Shown here one piece after another: positions 7,193 to 15,561 of a stretch of DNA of 21,403 nucleotides; positions within the stretch are counted from its first letter, which is position 1; each line of letters begins with the position of its first letter. The DNA comes from Monoraphidium neglectum. Taxonomy: Eukaryota > Chlorophyta > Chlorophyceae > Sphaeropleales > Selenastraceae. The stretch is from contig NW_014013174.1 of NCBI RefSeq assembly GCF_000611645.1, positions 1-21,403 on the forward strand, in the 5' to 3' direction. The position numbers and the translations under genes are program-made. The notes under the pieces are model-generated. The model worked only from the letters and a program-made list of their open reading frames with translations, was not told the origin of the DNA and did no database searches.

Positions 7193-9956
7193 ATGGCAAC
7201 GCTATCAACGGATGTGGCCCCGGCGGGGGCCACCCCAGCGCCTAGCATAGCCGCACCTGGCGCTACCCTGGCTCAGGCGCTGCAGGCGGCGGCCGTTGAG
7301 CCGAAGCTGGTGCGCGCCCCGCCCATTGGATCCACAAGGCGCCCTGCCGCGCACGGGGGCCGCACCGATCGCCTCCAGGGCCGCGTACCGCGGCGCTAGT
7401 ATGCGCAGGGGCTGGTGCCGCGCGTGCGGCGCCGGTGTTGCAGTCGGCCCGCCCGGCAACGCCTTTGCGACAACGGCAGCCGTTGCGGTGCCCGCCCTGT
7501 CCGCAGGCCGAGATCATCACTTGCCTGGCGGATTGCGTAGGGGAGATTGGGGTGAGCGACTCACAGCGGTGGCCGCACGCAGGGCAGGCGAACGGTGCTG
7601 ATGTGGATGCCAGCAGATCTTTCAAACGATCTTCATCCGAGGCACACCAGCCGGCGGCAGCACGCCACCCCGTACGCCCCCGGGAGGCGCCAACGCGAGG
7701 GCGCGTGCGGGAGCCGGACCAGAGGCCGATGATTGATGCTTGGGACGGCCCCGCGCACACCCCAAGCCGCGCCTCAGAAGACGCGCCTGCGTGCCACGTT
7801 TGTTGCGCCGCGCTTTTGCCCCGCAGGAGGCGCTTCGCAGCAAGGATTTTGAGCAGGCGGGGTCCACCAACAGCTTTGGGGACGAGCAGCTGGAGGTGCG
7901 GCAGTGTGTGTTGGGGGGTGCTGCGGCGAGGCGCAATGGGGACCCCCTGGGTATATGCGATTGAATGTTGTGTGCGTGCTGGGGCTGGATGGAGCGCGGC
8001 GGGTTCGAGGGGTCGGTGGAGCGAGGGCAAGCCACAGCCGGGCGGCTGGGGGCTCTAGCGGGCGGGAGCAGTGAGGGGCTCCAGGAGGCGGCTGACGCGG
8101 CACATATTTTACCCGAGGAACTCCCGGGACGCCACGCCTGGGGTGCCGTTTTTGTTCTCCCCGAGCCGCGTTTCAAGCACCAAAATACCCGGAAACCTGC
8201 CCGCGAATCGGACGCAGGCGGACCTGTACGCGGACGGCATCATATTCCGGCGGCTGCGCAGCTGCGGCGCGGCGGCGTCGGCGTCGTCTGAAGAGACAAC
8301 AGACATTGTGCCCCTGGGTGGCAGCGGCTACTCGGTGGGCGCTGCAGCCGCTGGCGTCCCCAGCAACGGGCGGCGGCTTTGCTTTTTTTTTCTGTCTGTT
8401 TTCCCGCTGGCGGCTGCTTGGAGCCTGTCTGTTTCGCGGCAGCCAAAGGAGCGAAAGATCGGGATCGAGCGGCACACAGCCAGGCACCCGTTCACCGGCT
8501 GCCGCAAGCCACACGGACCGCGGCAGGCGGTGCCGACCGCTCGAAGCTATTCCGCAGAGCAGCCGGCACCAACGGGAGGCGAACCTCCTCCCTGGCAGCT
8601 AATGCCGGCCCCGCCCTGCCGCGACACGCCCACATCTCCGCCCCCATCACCCCGTGCCTGTCTGCCGTTGCGACAGGTGGCATTCGACCCATTGGACGGG
8701 TCGTCCATCGTGGACGCGAACTTCGCGGTCGGCAGCATCTTCGGGGTCTGGCCAGGGCCCACCCCGCTCGGTCAGACGGGGCGCGACCAGGTGCGGGGGG
8801 CAGCTGATGCGGGCAATCCCTGGGGAGGGCGGGCCAGCAGCGTTGCCGGCGTGCCGCGGCGCCGTGGCCGCTGCCGCCTGCACGGCGCCCTCCGCGGGCG
8901 GCGCCCGCGGCTGCCGGTCGCACGGGATGAGGCGTTCGCATTGTGGAACCGCGGGTTGGTTGTATGGCCGTGGGCCGCGCTGAGAGGCTTCGATCGATTG
9001 CGACCGCAGGCGGCGGCAATGTACTCTGTTTACGGCCCGAGGACGATGCTGGTTGTCGCATACTCGGATGCCAACGGCAACAAGCTTGTGCAGCAATACG
9101 TCCAGAGCACGCACCACCAACAGCAGCAGCAGCGGCAGGACGAGCAGCAGCAGCAGCAGCAGCAGCAGGAGCAGGAGCAGCAGCAGCAGCAGCCCGGCGC
9201 CGCCGGCGAGCGGCAGGAGTGCAGCAGCAGCGGCCGGCCGGCCGAGTGGACGCTGCAGCGCGTGTACGCGGGGCTGCGCCACACGAAGATCATTGCGCCG
9301 GCCAACCTTCGGGCGGCGGCGGACAACGCGGCGTATAGGCAGCTGGTGGAGGCCTGGATCGACGGGGGCTACAAGCTGCGGTACTCTGGCGGCATGGTGC
9401 CGGACGTGCACCACATTTTGGCAAAGGTAGGGGGAGCGTGTTGGTGGTGCTGGTCGGTGGTGGTGGTGATAGTGGTGGTGGTGGTGGTGATGGTGCTGGT
9501 GTTGCCGTGCGGCGGCTGGCCGGGGCAGCAGGGCGGGGCGGCAGGCATGGGGGGACCTTCGAGTCGCGGCGTTGTCGGCGCGTGCCGCGCCTGTTTAAGC
9601 CGTGGTGGTGCTGGCGCGCCCCCGCCCCAGCAGCCTCGCCGCGTTCCGGCCAGCTCGTGCCGCCGCCCGGCCAGCCTCTCATCCATCCCCTGCGCCCCCC
9701 CTCCACGTGCGCGCAGGGCGGCGGCGTGTTCTGCAACCCGGCGTCGCCCGAGAGCCCCGCGAAGCTGCGCCTGCTGTACGAGTGCGCCCCCCTGTCCTTC
9801 GTGATCGAGGCCGCCGGCGGCGCCTCGTTCTGCGGCCGCGGGTCGGTGCTCGACCTGCCCATTCGCGACACGGGCGCCAAGACCACCATCGCGGTCGGGA
9901 CCAAGGAGGATGTTGGCAAGTGCCTCGAAGCCATGAGCGCGTCCCCGGCCCCGTGA
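7193..9956 (+). CDS. Sedoheptulose-1,7-bisphosphatase-like enzyme (FBPase/SBPase family)
   Basis: Seven exons: 7193-7309, 7507-7551, 7827-7895, 8218-8334, 8677-8790, 9010-9426 and 9717-9956. All junctions are phase 0; total 372 residues. The family hydrolyses the 1-phosphate of sedoheptulose- or fructose-1,6(7)-bisphosphate. Metal-site motifs are present: FGDEQ (71-75), SSEET (101-105), DPLDGSS (120-126), and E315 in LLYECAP. Also present are IFGVWPG, YGPRT, GGMVPD and EAAGG. The order and spacing fit SBPase better than cytosolic FBPase. Two oddities stand out. The segment before FGDEQ has Phe62 and Ser67 where plant SBPase has its redox cysteines. A Gln-rich insertion of about 45 residues sits between VQQYVQS and EWTLQRVYAG. 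The 7193 ATG gives only a weak transit peptide; an in-frame ATG at 6989 would add 68 residues, so plastid versus cytosol is open. Confidence 0.88.
9118..9192 (+). repeat. CAG tract encoding the polyQ insertion of the SBPase-like enzyme
   Basis: CAG/CAA codons interrupted by Arg, Asp and Glu codons give a Gln-rich stretch in the coding exon 9010-9426. Conserved family blocks flank it in the same frame, so it is translated if the exon is. Confidence 0.9.
9432..9504 (+). repeat. GTG/TGG-rich tract in SBPase-like intron 6
   Basis: Directly after the donor (GTAGGG at 9427) the sense strand carries a long run of GGT/GTG triplets with almost no C. It is rich in GG doublets, so a two-layer G-quadruplex is conceivable in RNA or DNA. 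Confidence 0.6.
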
Positions 9957-10932
9957 TCTGGGGGCAGTCTTACTTGCGACGACCCGCCTGTGCCTCCTCA
10001 CCGGCCCTCCCCCGGACGCACACGCGGCCGGCGGCCTGGTCGTCGCGTGGACGCATGGGGCCGCGGCAGAGGTTTGAGTCTTTTTCGGTGGGGCTGCCGA
10101 CTTTTGCAAATGGACGCGCGGCACGGGACGGGACGGCTCCGTCGGGGCGCGCAGCTGCCAGCGCGGCTGCCGCGCGGCGCGCCGGCCGGCTCCTGTCTGC
10201 TGGATTGGGCTGCTTTTTGCGGTCAGTGTCACGAGGACGAGTGAGCCTTGAGCTTGTGCTTCTTTTGGCGGCGCGTCGCACCCCTCGGCCTGCTGAGGCC
10301 GGGGCGTGCTTGCCGCTACTCTGTGCATCGCACGCCGAGCGCGCATGCACACACTGCCGGACTGCATTGGGCACCGCAACACAACCCACGGCGCTCGCCG
10401 GCGGCGTCGAAGGCGCGCCGCGCGCCCACAACCGAACGCTGGCGGTAGCACTTGGTTACCACCAGCACACCACACTCATAAGCCACTGCAGCGAGGCGCG
10501 CAGCAGACGATACCATGGGGAGCGTCAAAATGTAAACCTTCACAAAACGAGCCGTCGAACAAGTTTTTCACGACCTAGCCGTGTAAGCAGTCACTGCACA
10601 TGCATGGTGGATGTTCAGGCACACAGGAGGACTGCCTTGTGCAGGTGAGGGATCGCGTGTGTTTGCAGGTGAATCCGAGGGAGCGCGGCCTCCGGACAGG
10701 ATCAGACGTCGCTGCGGTGTTGCAGCAGCGGCAATGCTACAGGGTTTGTGCAGGCATCGGCTGGGCATCCGCGTGTCATGAAATGGCAGCGCCTCAACCT
10801 GCTGGCCTGCGGGGGCTGCACATCAAGGTTCCTGCGTATCATCTCCAGAGCAAGCACATGCCGCCACGCGCAACAAATTCGCGGCGGCGGCGGCGGCGGC
10901 GGCAACTGCTGCGGCAGCCCTGCGTGGGCGCG
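9957..10932. other. Convergent intergenic region (3' UTRs of the SBPase-like and NUS1-like genes)
   Basis: This stretch lies between the stop of the plus-strand SBPase-like gene and the stop of the minus-strand NUS1-like gene. Open frames here have the composition of GC-rich noncoding sequence and show no family I recognise. Plus-strand TGTAA motifs stand at 10531-10535 and 10582-10586. I found no TGTAA on the minus strand, so the 3' end of the NUS1-like transcript is not defined. Confidence 0.5.
10531..10535 (+). terminator. TGTAA polyadenylation motif, SBPase-like gene
   Basis: TGTAA occurs about 575 bases after the stop codon, a normal 3' UTR length for green algae. A second copy at 10582-10586 is an alternative. 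Chance occurrence cannot be excluded for either. Confidence 0.45.
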
Positions 10933-12187
10933 TCACGCGCCGTGCCGCTGCAGCGCGCGCGCGTAGCGCGCCAGCGCGCCGGCCAGCCCCTTCGCGGCCG
11001 CGGCGCGCGTCGGGCCCATGTGGTATATCTGGCAGGCGCGCGCATGGAATGGCGGGTACCCCGCGAGCGTGAGGGCGGGGCCGTAGACAAGAAGCAGCTG
11101 CGGCTCCCGCAGCACGGCGGCGCCGGCGGCGGCGGCGAGCTCCAGGTAGACGGGGGCGTGCTGCTGCTGCTGCTGCTGCTGCTGTGTTTCGTGACGCGGA
11201 CGAGAGTCCTCGTCCACCTGCTGTTGGCCCTTTCGCTGCTGTTGCTGTTGTTGCTGTTGCTGCTGCTGCGGGGCGCGGCGCACCAGGCTGCGCCCATGTT
11301 TACTCGCGGGCGTGCCAGCCGCATGGCAGCCAGCATCCCGCGCCGCGCCGGCACCGTCGCCTCGGCTACACCCGCACCCGCACGCGGCGACGCTGCCGCA
11401 GCCCCCGCCGCGACACAGGCGCTCCCCGGCCGGGGGCAGCTGACAGCAGCCACTCATAGGGCTGCCGTCGCCGCCGCCTGCAACCACGGACTGGTCCACG
11501 CGGCTGCTTGAGCAGCAAACATCGCTGGGCGGTTCAGAGGCTGCGGGCCCGCTACCCCGCGCCGCGCCCGCGCCGGGCGCCGCCCTCAAGGCCGCCGCCA
11601 CGACGGGCGAGTACCCGTCCTCCGCCGACAGCAAATGGACCGTCACCACGCGCCGCCGCGCGCCAGGCCCCGCCGCCGCCGCCGCCGGCGCCGGCGCCGG
11701 CGCGCTCGGGCCCGCTGCGTCGCCCTGCCTGATCGGGCTGCGGCTGTCTGCCACAGCGCGGTAGCCCCTGACGCCGTTGGCCCCTTTGTGAGGCAGCCGG
11801 CAGTCTGGATCGGCGGAAACCAGCCCGTTGGCCGGCTTGCACCGCCGTGTCTGGTCCTTCTCTGGCCAGCTGTCCTGCACATGCTGCTGCTGCTGCTGCT
11901 GCTGCTGTCCCTGCTGTTGCTGATTGTCCTGCTGCTTCTTATGGTGCTGCTGCTCCTCTTTGTGCTGCTCCCCATGCTGCTGGCGTTCCCAACACCGCTG
12001 CCCCGACACTGCTGCCTCCAAATGGCCCTGGCACCGCCGAGCCTCCCCGCGCTCCAAACGCGGCAATGTTGGCAACGCCGCACCCACGGCCGCTTTCTGG
12101 GGAATCGCCAGGGCCGCAGGTTGGTTTGTGGGTTGTAGGCCGCCGGGCTGCACGTGCTGCTGCCACGTAAGCCAAGAGCACCAGCCT

Positions 12188-12242
<55 letters not shown>

Positions 12243-13099
12243 GCCCCTGCCCGCTCTTTCTAGCCACCGACGCGCCATCGTTGAGGGCGACACGCTGCAG
12301 CTTCGCCTCTGATCGCTGACCGCTGGGCGCCCGCCGTGCTGTGGAGCCGGCCAGGCCGGGCCACCCGGCCACCGACTCGAATGCAAGGCCGTCCGCCTGG
12401 GGGTGGCTGGCCAGTCGGTCGCCGAGAAACGCGGCGCTGCCTTTCAGCTGGCCTGTGGGTGTGTTGAAGGGCGGAGCGCCGCGCCGTGACCGTTGCGTTG
12501 ACCATCACAGAGGTGTGTTTGACCCGCATATAGATGCTCTTGGCTGCTGCAGTGCAAACACCAAGACAAAGAGGCAGGCATACAGTCCATCACGCCTGGC
12601 GTCGTCGCTCAGTGCAGACCCTGGCGCAACAAAGGTTGTGTGCCACGGCAACAAAGGTTGCTCGCCATGGGCGATACAGGAGGTGCCAACTGGCGGCAAC
12701 GCCACCGGCGCACCTGAAGGGTCGTACATATAGATGTACTCCAACCCCAAAGAGGCACACCTGCATGAAAAAGCAGGGGCGGCATTTGAATATGCGCTGA
12801 CCGACTGCGGCAGGAACAGCACGAGGGCGGCATGTGTAGCGGCGCACGGTGGCGCACCAGACTGCAAGGTTTGCCGCACGTTGAACGGAGACCTCTTGCG
12901 GAATGGGCTCCGCAAAAACCAGGCCGATTGTGGTCGGCCTAGGAGGGCGGGAGCCCCTCGTCTGCGTTGGGCGCTGCTGCAGGGTACTCCTCACGCGCAG
13001 CACGCGACCAAGCCAGCACCACCCGTCAATGACGAGTTGCAGCAACACGATGAGCAGGTCCAACAGGCGATCAAGGAGCAAGGGACCCAGCCAAGCCAT
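10933..13099 (-). CDS. NUS1: NUS1/LEW1-like cis-prenyltransferase subunit with polyQ insertions
   Basis: Three exons on the minus strand: 13099-12858, 12760-12714 and 12452-10933. Phases are 2 and 1, total 602 residues. NUS1 (NgBR, plant LEW1) is the non-catalytic partner that pairs with the catalytic cis-prenyltransferase at the ER to make dehydrodolichyl diphosphate. Evidence in order: a hydrophobic N-terminal segment (about residues 7-24); TTIGLVFAE (about 56-64); LEYIYMYDPSGQLKG, the strand-turn around the second splice site, matching the LYD-x-EG block of LEW1; VHLLSAEDG; and the C-terminal block EPQLLLVYGP, LAGYPP, IYHMGP, RYARALQRHGA. The last residues give an RHG, matching the C-terminal RXG motif of this family. 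Two long Gln-rich insertions flank VHLLSAEDG and roughly double the usual family length. Introns hidden inside the large third exon are possible. The ATG has a good context (AGGAATGG). Confidence 0.82.
11159..11270 (-). repeat. Two CAG/CAA tracts encoding polyQ near the NUS1 C-terminal domain
   Basis: On the minus strand these are Gln11 (about 11265-11233) and Gln8 (about 11184-11159), separated by a short charged segment (RKGQQQVDEDSRPRHET). They sit just before APVYLELAAAAG, the start of the conserved C-terminal domain. Confidence 0.85.
11881..11980 (-). repeat. Gln/His/Lys-rich CAG/CAA tract of NUS1 insertion
   Basis: Mixed CAG, CAA, CAC and AAG codons on the minus strand make a low-complexity run (HKEEQQHHKKQQDNQQQQ and onward). 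It belongs to the first insertion of the NUS1-like protein if the long third exon is unspliced. Confidence 0.75.
12189..12240 (-). repeat. CAG tract encoding about Gln17
   Basis: A near-perfect CAG run on the minus strand in the NUS1-like gene, after SGQGR. It is the longest uninterrupted polyQ of that gene and is preceded by the conserved QLKG block about 50 residues upstream. Confidence 0.9.
12626..12660. repeat. Short direct repeat in NUS1 intron 2
   Basis: GCAACAAAGGTTG occurs at 12626-12638 and again at 12648-12660, 22 bases apart, in the 12453-12713 intron. It looks like a small local duplication; no function is implied. Confidence 0.8.
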
Positions 13100-13613
13100 T
13101 CCTGCCAGCGTCCAAGGCCCCTGTAGCTATCCTGCCGGATCGAGGCGGTTCTGCAAGCTCTTCAGCATGCCCCTGATTAACCCACACGCCGCCTTAAGGC
13201 ACTGCTGATGATGCGGGTGATCTGGGGCGTGTTGAAATACGTGTGAGCCTCTGAAGCCATTCAGAAAGGCATTTATCACCGATACGACTCAAACACATTG
13301 ACGTGCTACTCTAGCCCAGCAGTTACCGTAGACATTCGCACTCGAACCCGGCGACTGCATTGTTGCGACGTCATCCCGCTGTATATATGTTCACGGTGGC
13401 GATCAGTTACAGAACAATAAACGCAACCGATTCAACCGCAGCGTGACAGCAGGGAGGGGCTGTCAGCACTGCAGGCCAGCGCAGCGGACGCCGCTGCTGC
13501 TGCTGCGGCGGCAACTCAGGATGCGCATCGTGCAGTCATATCCGCCATGTTGCAGAGACGGCCGTGCATGCGGTGTACATACACGGGTGAGGTACAGCAT
13601 CGTACGCGGGGGC
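13100..13613. promoter_or_regulatory. Divergent promoter region (NUS1-like / SpoVS-like genes)
   Basis: This region separates the NUS1-like ATG on the minus strand (13099) from the SpoVS-like start on the plus strand (13614, or 13521 if the upstream in-frame ATG is used). It is less GC-rich than the exons. TATATAT at 13382-13388 could serve the plus-strand gene, placing transcription start near 13412. No clear TATA is visible for the minus strand. Confidence 0.5.
13382..13388 (+). promoter_or_regulatory. Candidate TATA box
   Basis: TATATAT in an otherwise GC-rich context, 139 bases before the first in-frame ATG (13521) and 232 before the second (13614) of the SpoVS-like gene. Position is plausible for a gene with a 5' UTR of 110-200 bases. 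It is a motif match only. Confidence 0.4.
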
Positions 13614-14111
13614 ATGTTGCCACCCAGCTCGCACCACCTGCTTGCTGGACAGCGAAGGACGCGCATCACGGTGGTTGCCCTGGCGACGGCCAGGCAGCAG
13701 CCAGATCAATTGACAGCGCCGCAGCAGCGCTCAACCCCCGAAACTGGAGAAGTTGAAGGCTCCAGCGACCCCACGGCCGACACTGACAACGGCAGCAGGA
13801 AGCGCACTCGTGCGAAGCGCAGGAGCGGCAGCAGCAGCAGCGGCGACGTCTCACAACGGTGGGTGTGGGGGTTTCAGCAGCCCCAGGTCGGCTTTGCAGT
13901 GAAGGATCGCAGAGACCCGCTTGGCCAGCAGCGTCCGCGCCCTCGGACGAGCTTTTGCAATGATGTTTGATACCGCCCCGAACCACGTCTGTTTTGCGGG
14001 CCATGTGCTGCTTTGCAGGAGGGAGGCGCTAGGCGCAGGCCCAGAAGGTTGGGGCGTGGAGCCTGAATCCAGCAATGGGGTCGCCGGCAACGCACCAGCG
14101 GCAGCACAGGG

Positions 14112-14174
<63 letters not shown>

Positions 14175-15489
14175 GGAGCGGCAGCAGCCGAGAGGGCGGC
14201 AGAAGGCCAACCAGCGAGATCGCAACGGCGGTGAGGGGACCGCAGGCCGGGGCAGTGGCGGCGACGGCCAGAGGTTCAAGGGCTTCTTGTCGGCAGAGCC
14301 CGACCGGCCGCCCGCATCACTCGCGCGCCGCCTGTGCGAGCGGCTGCGCAAGTTCAGCTACACGAGGATCAAGTGCCGCAACTGGGAGTCCGCGGGCGTG
14401 GCGGCCGCCGCTGCGGTGGAGGCGTCCGCGCAGCTCGCGAGGTGCGTGCGACCGGCCTAACTCGCTTCATCGGGGGTGTCCTCGGGCCCTTGAGCGCACC
14501 CGCATGCTGATTTGGCTGGCAGTTGGCACAAGGAGGTGTGCCGTGGCGCGCCGCCGACCCCTCACCCGGCCCCTCAACCGATGCGCTCTTCGCAATCGCG
14601 AGCAGCCAAGACGGGGCGCTCCTCATCTTCCAGCCGGAGCAGCCGCGGGAGCTGTCGGCGCCGCGCGACCCCTTTGTTCTGTGGCTGATCGCCGCGGCGG
14701 TGCCCTGGGGGGAGCTGCCAGAGTGCGACTACCTCGCATGCAGGTGCGCAGGGTGGTTTCTGGGCAAAGCACGGGTGAAGACGCTTTGAGCCGCCTGGCG
14801 GCAATGACAGCCGGCCTCGCTGCCGTGTCAGCAGACGAGCCCGTGCGCCGGTCCAGCCGTGCGCCCAGTCCGCGGCTGGAGGGCACTCGCTGTGCAGCAG
14901 GGTCGGACGCCACACCACGCTCGCGTTGCTCAAGCGCTGCGGCGCGCCGCGGCTACCCGCGCCACAAATCACAGGCCCGCCACCGACGCGGCGATGTTGG
15001 CGGACGCGGTCGCCGGCATGATCGACAGAGAGGGGTTCACGCAGGTGACGGGAGTGGGGCGGACGGCTGGGGCGGGGGTGGGGAGCAGAAGGAGAAGGTG
15101 GAGAGGTAGCTGGGCCATGTGGATGGTGCTCCATCAGATCTGACCGTGTGTGTGGTGCGCGAGAGCATGACCACGCTTGCCCCATGCTGGGTGGCGCTGT
15201 CTGCCATTTCTACGTCGGTTGGTCAGACACGTCCGCTCACATGAACACCACCCCCCGCCATCTGGTTGGACGGCGCCCCACCCCCCTCTGCTGACGTGGC
15301 AGTTGCGCATCTCCACGGCGTCGGAGGCCCCTAAGGCGCTGCTGGCGATGGCGGAGGCGCGCGAGTGGCTGCGGCTGTACCGGGTGAAGGACTTTGCCGT
15401 GGTGGCAGAGCCGCAGGAGCAGCAGGAATCGCCGCCGCAGGAGGGGCAGCAGCAGCGGGCACAGCAGGGGCAGAAGCAGGCACAGCAGG

Positions 15490-15561
<72 letters not shown>

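Noticed and set aside
10600..11511. Plus-strand 303-codon open frame
   Set aside because: Its right half is the complement of the NUS1-like C-terminal domain and polyQ tracts. No domain is visible in its left half.
13330..13360. GGTTCGAGT-type T-loop on the minus strand
   Set aside because: The flanking bases do not form a 5-base T-stem and no cloverleaf can be drawn.
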